Under the pieces are notes generated by a model. It did no database searches. It had not been told where the DNA came from and saw only the letters and a list, made by a program, of their open reading frames with translations. DNA of 30,058 nucleotides from DATBFX01 sp036558305 (GTDB lineage: Bacteria; Chloroflexota; Chloroflexia; Thermomicrobiales; UBA6265): positions 1-30,058 of the forward strand of contig DATBFX010000575.1 in assembly GCA_036558305.1 (NCBI GenBank). Direction: 5' to 3'. Numbering within the stretch: position 1 is the stretch's first letter; every line of letters begins with the position of its first letter. Position numbers and translations under genes: made by a program. Below are positions 1 through 8,085 of the stretch, piece by piece.

Positions 1-1
1 G

Positions 2-1882
2 GCGAGCCAGCGCCTGGCCGATCGCGTGGCGACGGCCAGTCCGGCCATCCTGTTCGTCTACGACCAGATCGACGACCGCAATGTTTATGTCAACGACGCG
101 ATTTCCCGCGTCCTCGGCTACGCGCCCGAGCAGGTGGAGCGCGTCCGCGACTCCTTCGTGAGCGGACTGATGCACCCCGAAGACTTGGCGCGCCTACCGG
201 CGATGATGGCCCAGATCGAGGTGGCCGCGGACGGGGAGGTGGTGGAACACGCCTACCGGCTGCGCCACGCCGACGGGGACTGGCGTTGGCTGACGACGCG
301 CCTGACGGTGTTGACACGCGACGCCAGCGGTCGCCCGTGTTTGGTCGTCGGGGCCGCCCTCGACGTCACAACCCTCCGGGAAGCCGAGTTGGCCCTGCGC
401 GAGAGCGAGGCGCGCTACCGGGCCGTCGTCGACAGCCAGACCGAAATGATCTGCCGCTACCTGCCGGACGCCACGGTCACCTTCGCCAACGACGCCTTTT
501 GCCGTAGCCTGGGCATGACGAAGGAGGAGGTTCTCGGCGGCACGATTTTCGATCTCATCCCAGCATCGGTCCTCGAGCGATTCTCGGCGTACTTCGCGTC
601 GCTGGTCGCCGATCCGCGAACCACCGAGATCGAGCACGAGACCGATCTGCCCGACGGCTCCGTCGGTTGGCAGCACTGGGTCGACCGACCCATCCACGAC
701 GCGGCCGGCAACGTCGTCGAGTTCCAGGGGATCGGCCGCGACGTGACCGCACTCCGGCGGGCCGAAGCCGCCCTGCGGGCCAGCGAGGGACAATTGCGCC
801 TCGCCCTGGAGAACGCCGCGATGGGCACCTGGGAATGGCAGGTCGACGCCGATTGGGTTGCCTGGTCGGAGCACACCGCCCCGCTCTATGGTCTGCCGGC
901 AGGTACGCCCGGTCTCTCGATCCCGCAGGTCTACGCGCTCATCCACCCCGACGACCGGAGGCGCATGCGCGACGCCGACCGCCGACGCATCGCCGACGGT
1001 CGCTCCTACGCGGCCGAGTTCCGCGTCGTCTGGCCGGACGGAACCATCCGGTGGTTGGAGGCCAAGGGCCGGGCCGTCGCCCACGACCGCAACGGCCGGG
1101 TGTCGCGCTTCCTCGGGGTGACCATGGACACCACCGAGCGCAAACGGGCCGAAGAATCCTTGCGCGATTTGAGCGGGCGCCTCCTCTCGGTCCAGGACGA
1201 GGAACGCCGGCGACTGGCCCGCGAGCTCCACGAGCAGACGGCGCAGACCGTCGTTGCCCTCACCCTGGACCTCGGCACCGTCCGCCAACGCCTCGGCACG
1301 ACCACCGACCCCGCGGTCGACCGCTTGCTGGCCGAGGCACAGACACTGGGTCAGCAGGTGCTCCAGGAGATTCGCACCATCTCCTACGTCCTCCACCCCC
1401 CATCGCTCGACGACGCCGGTTTGGCGGCCACCCTGCGCGAGTACGCCGAGGGATTCAGTCGCCGCAGCGGCGTTCTCGTCGACGTCTCCGGTGTCCGCGA
1501 CGTCGGCCCGTTGTCGAAGGACGCGGAGGGTGTCCTCCTCCGCGTCGCCCAAGAGGCGCTGGCCAACGTCGCCCGCCACGCGGGAACCGATCGGGCGACG
1601 CTGGCGCTGTCGCGTCAGCCTGGAACCGTCGTGTTGCGCGTGATCGACAACGGCCGGGGGATCGCCGGGGGGTTGCCCGGCGACGCCGTGCCGTTGGGGG
1701 TCGGCATCGCCGGGATGCGCGAGCGCCTGCGCCAACTGAACGGGGAGTTGGGGATCGTCTCGAATCCCGGCGGCACCGTCGTCACGGCCCGGCTCCCCCT
1801 CGGCCGGCGCCCCGCACCCGACCGTCACTCCTCCCCGAACCGCCACCGCGTCGCGTCCGCCGGGAACGACGACCAGGCATAG
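2..1882 (+). CDS. multi-PAS sensor histidine kinase, NarL/DegS class (5' truncated by window)
   Basis: The frame is open to the window edge and the first visible residues already lie in a PAS domain, so the true start is upstream. Three PAS/PAC units follow one another (about 26-380, 400-760 and 780-1140), each ending in a PAC-like xVTxLRxAE or TTERKRAE linker. A HisKA_3 dimerisation domain comes next, with the phospho-accepting His in RELHEQTAQ (codon 1229-1231). The HATPase_c domain has an N-box (ALANVARHAG), a G1 box (VIDNGRGI) and GVGIAGMRERL. Family knowledge: such kinases autophosphorylate and pass phosphate to a NarL/LuxR-type response regulator. No such partner is visible, so it may lie upstream of the window. 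No transmembrane segment is seen in the visible part. The last 19 codons overlap the convergent flavoprotein gene. Confidence 0.93.
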   Translation, partial: ASQRLADRVATASPAILFVYDQIDDRNVYVNDAISRVLGYAPEQVERVRDSFVSGLMHPEDLARLPAMMAQIEVAADGEVVEHAYRLRHADGDWRWLTTRLTVLTRDASGRPCLVVGAALDVTTLREAELALRESEARYRAVVDSQTEMICRYLPDATVTFANDAFCRSLGMTKEEVLGGTIFDLIPASVLERFSAYFASLVADPRTTEIEHETDLPDGSVGWQHWVDRPIHDAAGNVVEFQGIGRDVTALRRAEAALRASEGQLRLALENAAMGTWEWQVDADWVAWSEHTAPLYGLPAGTPGLSIPQVYALIHPDDRRRMRDADRRRIADGRSYAAEFRVVWPDGTIRWLEAKGRAVAHDRNGRVSRFLGVTMDTTERKRAEESLRDLSGRLLSVQDEERRRLARELHEQTAQTVVALTLDLGTVRQRLGTTTDPAVDRLLAEAQTLGQQVLQEIRTISYVLHPPSLDDAGLAATLREYAEGFSRRSGVLVDVSGVRDVGPLSKDAEGVLLRVAQEALANVARHAGTDRATLALSRQPGTVVLRVIDNGRGIAGGLPGDAVPLGVGIAGMRERLRQLNGELGIVSNPGGTVVTARLPLGRRPAPDRHSSPNRHRVASAGNDDQA

Positions 1883-2322
1883 GCCACCCGCGGCCGCAGC
1901 ACGTACCCCGACGGTTCGTCCGGCCGGTAGTCGTACTTGGCCGCCATCGCCTCGGCCAGACGCCGGAAGATCGACCCATCCGGGTCCAACAACGGCTCGA
2001 CAACCCCCTCCACGATGACGACTTCGTCGCCGCTTTCCAGGTGCACCGTCACCCGCGGGTTCGCTTCGAGGTTGCGCGTCGAGCGCGGTCCCGCCCCGAA
2101 GTAGAGTGCACCGTCGAGCCACGCCCCCCAAACCGGCACCGCGTGCGGCCGGCCATCGCGACTCGCCGTCCCGACCCAGTAGTTCTTCGCCCGCGCCAAC
2201 CGCTCGCGCGCATAGGTCCACGGCAACATCCCTTCGGTCGTCTCCGGCACCCCGTAGCCCGGAATCGACGGCCGATCCGCCGCCGGTTCTGACCGCTCGA
2301 TCGTCCGCGCCCGATCCGCCAT
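1825..2322 (-). CDS. pyridoxamine 5'-phosphate oxidase-like (PPOX class, possibly F420-dependent) protein
   Basis: 165 aa. The split-barrel flavin/F420-binding fold of the PPOX superfamily is recognised from ARAKNYWVGTASRDGRPH followed by VPVWGAWLDGALYFGAGPR, STRNLEANPRVTVHLESGD and VVIVEGVVEP; this order is typical of FMN- or F420-using PPOX-class enzymes. The substrate cannot be predicted. The ATG at 2322 was chosen over an upstream in-frame Met because a perfect AGGAGG (2330-2335) sits 7 nt before it. The 3' end overlaps the histidine kinase gene tail-to-tail by 58 bp. The next gene upstream on the same strand is an LLM-class oxidoreductase, so a shared F420/flavin theme is plausible but inferred. 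Confidence 0.85.
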   Translation of the reverse strand: MADRARTIERSEPAADRPSIPGYGVPETTEGMLPWTYARERLARAKNYWVGTASRDGRPHAVPVWGAWLDGALYFGAGPRSTRNLEANPRVTVHLESGDEVVIVEGVVEPLLDPDGSIFRRLAEAMAAKYDYRPDEPSGYVLRPRVAYAWSSFPADATRWRFGEE

Positions 2323-2329
2323 TCCCGAT

Positions 2330-2335
2330 CCTCCT
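2330..2335 (-). promoter_or_regulatory. ribosome binding site that fixes the PPOX gene start
   Basis: Perfect AGGAGG on the minus strand, 7 nt before the ATG at 2322. It argues against the longer in-frame reading that begins at 2403. Confidence 0.7.
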
Positions 2336-2386
2336 GTCTCGATGCATCCCAATCCGGTCGATTGCGTGACGTCTACACCGCGTTTC

Positions 2387-2403
2387 ATGACACGGTGTGT
2401 CAT
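2387..2403. promoter_or_regulatory. operator-like inverted repeat between two flavoenzyme genes
   Basis: Perfect 7-bp arms ATGACAC and GTGTCAT around a GGT spacer. The site lies 65 bp upstream of the PPOX start and 37 bp past the stop of the LLM-class gene on the same strand. TGACAC-N3-GTGTCA symmetry resembles a TetR/GntR-type operator. A weak hairpin terminator for the LLM gene is the alternative, but no T-tract follows. Confidence 0.4.
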
Positions 2404-2439
2404 ATTTCTCTGGGAGGATACGCGGTGGCGACCCGGGCG

Positions 2440-3429
2440 CTAGGCGGTCAGCCGTGGCACGACCTCCGTCGCCAGGAGTCGCAGCGTCTCGTGATCCGCG
2501 GTATCGGCGAGATTGACGGTGAAGTACTGGATACCGGCGTGGACGAGGGATCGGTAATGGGCGACGGCCTGGTCCGGTGTCCCCACGACGAGCAGACCCC
2601 GTGCGCCCCGCGCGGCGATCACGTCCTCGGTCATCACCCGGCGGAGTTTGGCTTCCGCCTCGGCCGAACTCGTCGCCAGGACCGGAAAATCGTAATAGCT
2701 GCGCAATACCTCGTTGCGGGGTCGTCCCGCCGCATCGCAGATCTCGTCCAGCCGTGCCAGCCGCTCGCCCACCTGATCCGGCCCACCGAACAGATTGCAG
2801 GCGTCACCGCGCCGCACCACCTGCGCCAACGTCCCGTCCCCGCTGCCGGCGATCAGCAGCGGCGGGCCCGGCGTTTGCCGCGGTCCCGGCGCCACCCGCA
2901 TGTCCTCGACCCGGTAATACCGTCCCTCGAAGGTCAACGGCTCCGAGATCCACAATCTGGTCGCGATCTCGATCGCCTCGTCGAGTGCCGCCCGCCGCGT
3001 GGCCACACTCCCCCAGCGGGCGTCGATCGTCCGGAACTGCCGCTCGGTCTCGCCAATACCGAGCCCGAGGACGAGGCGGCCACCGCTGAAGCGATCGACG
3101 TCGGCCACCATCCGCGCCAGCAACGCGGGGTGGCGAAACGGCGCCACGATCACCAGCGATCCCAGGCGGACCCGCGCCGTGGTCATCGCCAGCGCCGCCA
3201 GCGTCACCAGCGGGTCCGGGAAGAGCCGCGGCGTTTCCGGGACGAAGACCGTGTCCAGGCCGATCTCCTCGGCGACGCGGGCGGTGGCGAGGATTTCCCG
3301 CACCGGGTCGTCGTGCATCAGCCACCCGTGCTCGCCGCCGCCGGGACTCGTCAAACCGCGCGCCCCCGTCGCCAGCACGCCGAAGCGAACACCGGCGTCG
3401 GCCTGGGCCACCCAAGGATGTCGTGCCAC
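2440..3429 (-). CDS. LLM-class (luciferase-like) flavin/F420-dependent oxidoreductase
   Basis: 329 aa, a full-length bacterial-luciferase-like TIM barrel. Visible family features are VRFGVLATG at the N-terminus, AEEIGLDTVFVPE, TARVRLGSLVIVAPFRHPALLARM, the segment VDRFSGGRLVLGLGIG, FEGRYYRVEDMRVAP, and a C-terminal GTPDQAVAHYRSLVHAGIQYF. Family knowledge: these enzymes use reduced F420 or FMNH2 to reduce or oxidise small organics; the substrate is unknown. The start is a GTG at 3429 preceded by AGGGAGG (3436-3442) at 6 nt. The gene is divergent from a WYL-domain regulator with 119 bp between the starts, so regulation by that neighbour is plausible. On the same strand it precedes the PPOX gene. 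Confidence 0.88.
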   Translation of the reverse strand: MARHPWVAQADAGVRFGVLATGARGLTSPGGGEHGWLMHDDPVREILATARVAEEIGLDTVFVPETPRLFPDPLVTLAALAMTTARVRLGSLVIVAPFRHPALLARMVADVDRFSGGRLVLGLGIGETERQFRTIDARWGSVATRRAALDEAIEIATRLWISEPLTFEGRYYRVEDMRVAPGPRQTPGPPLLIAGSGDGTLAQVVRRGDACNLFGGPDQVGERLARLDEICDAAGRPRNEVLRSYYDFPVLATSSAEAEAKLRRVMTEDVIAARGARGLLVVGTPDQAVAHYRSLVHAGIQYFTVNLADTADHETLRLLATEVVPRLTA

Positions 3430-3548
3430 GCCGAGCCTCCCTCACGGTGCGGGGTGATCGATCCTTCTCGCCACGATCCGACCACCGTGTATCGCACAGA
3501 ACGCCCAACCTGTCGAGACCCGCTCGAATCCTTCGCCGGAGGTCGCCG

Positions 3549-4619
3549 ATGCGCGCCGATCGCCTGCTCTCGATCCTGCTCCTGCTCCAGGTCCATCGCC
3601 GCCTGACCGCGGGCGAACTCGCCGCCCGCCTCGAGGTCTCGGAGCGGACGATCCACCGCGACATGGACGCCCTCAGCAGCGCCGGCGTCCCCGTCTACGC
3701 CCAGCGCGGCGCCGGCGGCGGTTGGGCGCTTACCGACGGCTTCCGCACCAACGCCACCGGTCTGACCGAAACCGAGATCCGCACCCTCTTCCTCGGCAAT
3801 CCTTCGCGCCTCCTCGCCGACCTCGGTCTCGGCGGCGCCGCGGAAGCGGCCTTGATCAAACTCCTCGCCGCCATCCCGTCGCCCCACCGCCGGGGCGCCG
3901 AGGACGTCCGCCAACGCATCCACATCGACGTCGGCGGTTGGCATCCTGGCGGCGGCGAGCCCGTCCCGGCCCTGCCGGTCCTGCAAGAGGCGATCTGGTC
4001 GGAGCGGCGCGTCCGGCTGACCTACCAACCGCAAACGGGCGAACCGCGTGAACGCCTCGTGGACCCCCTCGGTTTGGTCGCCCAGGGCAGCACCTGGTAC
4101 CTGGTCGCCGCCGTCGACGGCGGACCGCGTACCTACCGCGTCTCCCGCGTCCTCGCCGTCCGCCCGACCGAGGAACCCTTCGTCCGCCCGGAGGCGTTCG
4201 ACCTTCCCGCCTATTGGGAAAGCTCGAAAGCCGATTTCGTCGCCGGTCTCCCGCGCTACCGCGCCCTGGTCCGGGCTGACCCGACCCTCCTCCCCCGCCT
4301 CGCCTTCCTCGGCCGGTTCGCCCGCGTCGAGCGCACCGACCCGCCCGATCCCGACGGCTGGGTCCCCGTCGAAATCCGCTTCCAGTTTGAGGAAGACGCC
4401 GTCGAAGCCATCCTCGGCTACGGTCCCCGCATCGAGGTCATCGATCCGCCCGAGCTGTGCGATCTGGTCATCTCGCGGGCCCGCGCGACGATGGAGTGGT
4501 ACGCCGCGGCACCCCGCAGCTACGAAGCGCTCGACGCGGTGGCCGCGGTGGAATCGGCTCCGGACGCACCGACGGTGACCAGAAGCAACCCGAGCGGGCT
4601 CTCGCCCGAGGCGCCGTAA
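3549..4619 (+). CDS. WYL-domain transcriptional regulator with N-terminal HTH (YafY/DeoR-like)
   Basis: 356 aa. Residues 1-60 form an HTH_11 winged helix (MRADRLLSILLLLQ, then LTAGELAARLEVSERTIHRD). A WYL domain occupies about 140-215 (RVRLTYQPQTGEPRERLVDP, then GSTWYLVAAVDGG), followed by a WCX-type C-terminal extension (YGPRIEVIDPPELCDLV). WYL regulators bind small ligands or nucleic-acid signals and act as repressors or activators. The ATG at 3549 has GGAGG at 3538-3542 with a 6-nt spacer; an in-frame reading open from 3423 lacks this support. It is divergent from the LLM-class oxidoreductase, its likeliest target. The final 100 bp overlap the convergent SnoaL/cupin gene; the tail after about residue 325 is Ala/Ser/Pro-rich and looks non-essential. 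Confidence 0.9.
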   Translation: MRADRLLSILLLLQVHRRLTAGELAARLEVSERTIHRDMDALSSAGVPVYAQRGAGGGWALTDGFRTNATGLTETEIRTLFLGNPSRLLADLGLGGAAEAALIKLLAAIPSPHRRGAEDVRQRIHIDVGGWHPGGGEPVPALPVLQEAIWSERRVRLTYQPQTGEPRERLVDPLGLVAQGSTWYLVAAVDGGPRTYRVSRVLAVRPTEEPFVRPEAFDLPAYWESSKADFVAGLPRYRALVRADPTLLPRLAFLGRFARVERTDPPDPDGWVPVEIRFQFEEDAVEAILGYGPRIEVIDPPELCDLVISRARATMEWYAAAPRSYEALDAVAAVESAPDAPTVTRSNPSGLSPEAP

Positions 4620-5818
4620 CCGGCGCCGGTTCTCTCGTCGACGATCACACCGCTTCCCGCCGAGACGGTTCCCCCGTTGCTGCGGTCGGTCCCTGCGCCG
4701 TCCGACGTGACCCAGGCGGCACCGCCGTCCACCGTCACCGCCATGGCGCCCGACTCCACCGCGACCAAATCGGCCACATCGACGCGGTGGGCGGGCAATT
4801 CGTCGCCTGCCGCGAGCACGACGCGCCCGATCGCCACGGTCAACCGACCGGCCGGCAAATGTTCTGCCATCCCACCCGCCAGGTGCTGATGAGGGTTCCC
4901 CGCTGCCTCCGTCGCCCCCGGCGTCGCCGAGATGAGATCGGGTTGTGGCTTCGGGCTCGTCGCACCGACGGCGAGCGCGACCGCCGTCTCCGTTGCGTCG
5001 TTGCGCAGGTCAAAGCGATCGAGCCGGGGGACGACGAGGGCGTCGCCCGGTTGCAGCGTGGCGGCTTCCCCCGGTGCGACCGGGCGCTCGTCGGACGGCG
5101 TTCCGGCCGCTCCCCGCGGGACCAGTTGGGCAGGGGCGGGTGACCCGGGGTCGAGCGCGGCCGTGAGCGTCCCGGTCTCCACGAGCACGACGAGGAAACC
5201 GAAATCGGTCGCCCAGGTCTCCCGTGCGTTCGGCGCGTAGACCCATCGGTCCAGCGTCAGGTATTTGCTGGTCGGTTGGTCGATCGCTACGGTCACGTCG
5301 AGGATCGGGTCGAACCCGGCAAGCGTCGCCGATTCGCTCCAATGCTCGGCGACGAGCCCTGCCCGAACCCGGAACACGTCGACGGAACTCCAGAGTTGCG
5401 CGTCCCTGACCGCCAGACCGAGGAACCGCCCGTCCTCCCCGCCGTCGATCCCGACCCACACCGCGACCCGATCCCCCTGCGCCATCGCGTCGAGCACCGT
5501 CAGCCGGAGCGCCGGGTCGACCGCGTGCAGCGATTGGACGGCCCGCAGGAACCCCGCCCGATCGTCCGTCGCGCCGGGGCGGGGATCGTGGTCGACGAAG
5601 TCCGTGGCCAGCACGGCCGCCAGCGAGGCGTCGTCGCCGGTCGCCAGCGCATCGTTCACGGCCGCGTAGAACCGGCCGACCAACGCTTCGTTGGCCCGGA
5701 CCTGGGGATCGCCATCGGGGTCGACCACCGGGGCCAGCACGAGGAGGCGAGTCTCGGCGAGCACGACCCCGGAGAGCAGCGCCAGGACGAGCGCGAGGGG
5801 CACGACGGTGCGACGCAT
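4520..5818 (-). CDS. membrane-anchored or secreted SnoaL-like/cupin protein
   Basis: 432 aa. A hydrophobic stretch at residues 4-21 after MRR acts as signal peptide or anchor. Residues about 38-160 read as a SnoaL-like (NTF2-fold) domain: EALVGRFYAAVNDALATGD, then LAAVLATDFVDHDPRPG, VWVGIDGGEDGRFLG, and VDVFRVRAGLVAEHWSE. The rest contains two cupin-like beta stretches, one with LQPGDALVVPRLDRFDLRN (about residues 250-270) and one from about 315 with ILxAGDELPAH-like sequence. Function unknown; such proteins are extracytoplasmic ligand binders or isomerase-like. ATG 5818 is preceded by GGAG at about 5827 and by a perfect 22-bp palindrome at 5837-5858. The 3' end overlaps the WYL gene by 100 bp. 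Confidence 0.75.
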   Translation of the reverse strand: MRRTVVPLALVLALLSGVVLAETRLLVLAPVVDPDGDPQVRANEALVGRFYAAVNDALATGDDASLAAVLATDFVDHDPRPGATDDRAGFLRAVQSLHAVDPALRLTVLDAMAQGDRVAVWVGIDGGEDGRFLGLAVRDAQLWSSVDVFRVRAGLVAEHWSESATLAGFDPILDVTVAIDQPTSKYLTLDRWVYAPNARETWATDFGFLVVLVETGTLTAALDPGSPAPAQLVPRGAAGTPSDERPVAPGEAATLQPGDALVVPRLDRFDLRNDATETAVALAVGATSPKPQPDLISATPGATEAAGNPHQHLAGGMAEHLPAGRLTVAIGRVVLAAGDELPAHRVDVADLVAVESGAMAVTVDGGAAWVTSDGAGTDRSNGGTVSAGSGVIVDERTGAGYGASGESPLGLLLVTVGASGADSTAATASSAS

Positions 5819-6146
5819 GACGCGGACTCCGAGGCTGCGTCGGTGCGCGCACCGACGCGGGAAGGACCCACCGGCCGGATTGACCGTGGGCGCTCCCCGT
5901 ATCCACCCCCATCATGCGCCCGAAGACGCGATTGCGCGTCCTTAAAACGTCGGTCGTTTGTCGGTGATCGAAAAGCGCGTCCGCCCTCCGTTCGGCCGCA
6001 GCGGACGTGGACTGTCCGCAACGCCCGGGGAGGTGTCGCCCGTCTCGCCCTCGCGGAGACGCCTGGCCTGGCACGGTTCCGGCATGGAGAGGGGCGGGCG
6101 AGCGTGGCGGACGACACGCTCGGGATGTCGCCCAGCGGGGTCCACG
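5819..6146. other. intergenic region without a recognisable gene
   Basis: 328 bp between the divergent starts of the SnoaL/cupin gene and a 96-aa gene. It holds the 22-bp palindrome at 5837-5858 and a locally AT-richer patch near 5940-5975 that could contain promoters, but no convincing -35/-10 pair was found. Confidence 0.5.
5837..5858. promoter_or_regulatory. perfect 22-bp palindrome upstream of the SnoaL/cupin gene
   Basis: The half-site GCGTCGGTGCG is followed directly by its exact reverse complement CGCACCGACGC. It lies 18 bp upstream of the ATG, just outside the putative ribosome binding site. It could be a dimer-bound operator or, in the leader mRNA, a strong hairpin. Confidence 0.5.
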
Positions 6147-6437
6147 ATGCGGACGAACCTGACCTACACCCTCTGCGAATGGCTGGCGCTGACGGCGCTC
6201 CTGACCCGACCCGACGCGCCGGGCTTGACCGAGCCCGACTTGCCGAGCCGGATCAACAACGCCGTCGGTCGGTCGTGGTTGGCCGGTCTCCGCGCGGCCG
6301 CCATCGACGTCGAGACCGCCGACGCGGACGTGCTGCGCGCCCTGCGATCGACCCTCCCCGACGCCGAGGCCCTGGCCGCCATCGCCGAGGCCGAGCGGAT
6401 CGTCCGCGCGCACCAGCGCCGGCACAGCCCGCGCTAA
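6147..6437 (+). CDS. small hypothetical protein, 96 aa
   Basis: Not recognised. The protein starts MRTNLTYTLCEWLALTALLT and is mainly helical, with an acidic and Ala-rich second half (AAAIDVETADADVLRALRST, then EALAAIAEAERIVRAHQRRH). No signal peptide or catalytic motif is visible. The ATG at 6147 was chosen because the sequence upstream (from 5958) is Arg/Ser/Pro-rich and reads like non-coding GC-rich DNA; the RBS is weak (GCGGGG about 6 nt upstream). It sits between a divergent SnoaL/cupin gene and a convergent FAD oxidase. Confidence 0.55.
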   Translation: MRTNLTYTLCEWLALTALLTRPDAPGLTEPDLPSRINNAVGRSWLAGLRAAAIDVETADADVLRALRSTLPDAEALAAIAEAERIVRAHQRRHSPR

Positions 6438-6503
6438 ACGGGTCCGCGTGCGGTCTGGTCGGGGCTCCCCGGCCCGCCCCTGCGGAAGGCCGGGGAACCA
6501 AAC

Positions 6504-7925
6504 CTACCGGCTACCGGCTACCGGCTTAATGTTCTGGTTGACCCGGAACAGATTGGTCGGATCGTACTTCGTCTTGATCGCCGCCAACCGGTCGTAGTTG
6601 GCGCCATAGGCCGCCTTGACCCGGTCGGCGCCCTCCTCCATGAACATGTTGACGTAGGCGCCGCCCGCCGAATAGGGGTGCATCGCCTCCCAGTAGTCCC
6701 GCGCCCAGCCGATCGTGCGCGGGTTGTCCGCCGGGTCCGCGCTCACCCCGACCATCACCTGCGCCCACTTCGCACCGCGATAGTTCCAGGCCGTCGCGTC
6801 CGGCGCGACCCGGCCCGCCGCCCCGTCGATCGGATACATGTGCATCGTGCAGAGCCCGGTCGGTAACTGCGACCCAAACTTGACGTGGGTCGCGATCGCC
6901 TCGTCGGTCAGCTCGTTGAAGAAGTCCGCCTTCCAGTACCACTGCAACCCCGGCGGGTAGATCGGATCGAACATGCTCTGCAGCGCCGGTTGCGGCATCG
7001 GTCCCACCCAATCGAGCGCGGGACCTCCGGCCAACTGCCGGATCGGCGCAAACGTCGCCTCCGCCTGGTCGAGCGGACCCGCGTAGCACCAGACGACCCC
7101 GCACATCGTCTTCCCTTGCAGGTGCTCCGGGAACGGCGGCCCCGGCGGCACGGCCAGGAACGCGAACCAGCCGTTGACCTCGTCCGGTGCCTTGGGCAGG
7201 TAGCCGGCGTACCACCTGAGCACCTCGGCCGCTTTCTCGATCGGCCAGAGCATCGGCCCGGCGTAGACCGTATCGACCGGATGCAATTTGAACACGAACG
7301 AAGTGACGACGCCGAAGTTGCCGCCGCCGCCGCGCAGCGCCCAGAAGAGGTCGGCGTTCTGCTGCTCGTTTGCGGTCACGAACCGGCCGTCTGACAGCAC
7401 CACGTCGACCTCGAGCACGTTGTCGAGGGACAGTCCGAAGGTGCGCGCCAGGTGTCCGACCCCGCCGCCGAGGGTGATGCCGCCGACGCCGGTCGTCGAG
7501 AAGATCCCGCTCGGCGTCGCCAACCCGAACGCGTGCGTGGCGTGATCGACGTCGCCGAGTGTGCATCCCCCGCCGGCCCTGGCCGTACGAGCGACCGGAT
7601 CGACCCGCACCCCCTTCATCGGCGAAAGGTCGATCACCAATCCGTTGTCGTTGACGCTGAATCCCGCGCCGTGGTGCCCGCCGCTGCGGACGGAGACGAG
7701 GAGATCGTTCTCGCGGCCGAAGTTGACGGCGGCGATCACGTCGCCGGCATCGACGCAGCGGGCGATCAAGGCCGGCCGCCGGTCGATCATCCCGTTGTAG
7801 ACCTTGCGTGCCTCGTCGTAGCCCGGATCGCCCGGCCGGATCACCTCCCCGCGCATCGCCGCGGCGAGCTGCTGGATCGCGGATTCGGACAGGGTTGGGG
7901 CCGTCGTTGCGGTTGCCGTGACCAT
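6504..7925 (-). CDS. FAD-linked oxidase, berberine-bridge-enzyme-like
   Basis: 473 aa. The FAD_binding_4 (PCMH) domain covers about residues 45-215: LVSVRSGGHHGAGFSVND carries the His (about residue 84) that is usually the 8-alpha-histidyl-FAD site, followed by GGGCTLGDVDHATHAFGLA, GITLGGGVGHLARTFGLSLD and ADLFWALRGGGGNFGVVT. The C-terminal BBE signature ANYDRLAAIKTKYDPTNLFR is present. The position where bicovalent members carry a second flavin-linking Cys reads SGIFSTTGVGG, so only the His linkage is expected. No signal peptide is seen. Family members oxidise sugars, alcohols or secondary metabolites; the substrate is unknown. ATG 7925 has GGAGG at 7934-7938. The stop lies in a heptanucleotide repeat, and two copies of a leader motif lie about 140-200 bp upstream. 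Confidence 0.92.
   Translation of the reverse strand: MVTATATTAPTLSESAIQQLAAAMRGEVIRPGDPGYDEARKVYNGMIDRRPALIARCVDAGDVIAAVNFGRENDLLVSVRSGGHHGAGFSVNDNGLVIDLSPMKGVRVDPVARTARAGGGCTLGDVDHATHAFGLATPSGIFSTTGVGGITLGGGVGHLARTFGLSLDNVLEVDVVLSDGRFVTANEQQNADLFWALRGGGGNFGVVTSFVFKLHPVDTVYAGPMLWPIEKAAEVLRWYAGYLPKAPDEVNGWFAFLAVPPGPPFPEHLQGKTMCGVVWCYAGPLDQAEATFAPIRQLAGGPALDWVGPMPQPALQSMFDPIYPPGLQWYWKADFFNELTDEAIATHVKFGSQLPTGLCTMHMYPIDGAAGRVAPDATAWNYRGAKWAQVMVGVSADPADNPRTIGWARDYWEAMHPYSAGGAYVNMFMEEGADRVKAAYGANYDRLAAIKTKYDPTNLFRVNQNIKPVAGSR
6505..6525. repeat. heptanucleotide tandem repeat (TACCGGC)x3 at the end of the FAD oxidase gene
   Basis: Three exact TACCGGC units in a row. On the minus strand they encode the last residues (PVAGSR) and the stop. 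Because the period is 7, the TAG at each unit boundary falls in a different frame. Confidence 0.85.
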
Positions 7926-8063
7926 CGTCCTTGCCTCCGTGTCTAGGTCGTCCGATCGAAAGACGCCGAGCGCGGCCCCATCCCGGGTGCGCACCGGACC
8001 GGGCCGTGTCCGGCCGAACCTGTTCGTGCGATACCTCCATTCTAACGATCCGTGGCCGCCACG

Positions 8064-8085
8064 ACATCCGCCGTTTTACGGACAA
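8064..8085 (-). repeat. leader motif copy 1
   Basis: Plus strand reads ACATCCGCCGTTTTACGGAC; inside it CCGT-TTT-ACGG is an inverted repeat. It lies about 140 bp upstream of the FAD oxidase start on the minus strand. See copies at 8107, 8434 and 8950. Confidence 0.6.

Noticed and set aside
194..2347. 717-codon open reading on the minus strand opposite the histidine kinase
   Set aside because: Arg/Gly-rich shadow of high third-position GC; the plus strand shows clear PAS/HisKA_3/HATPase motifs.
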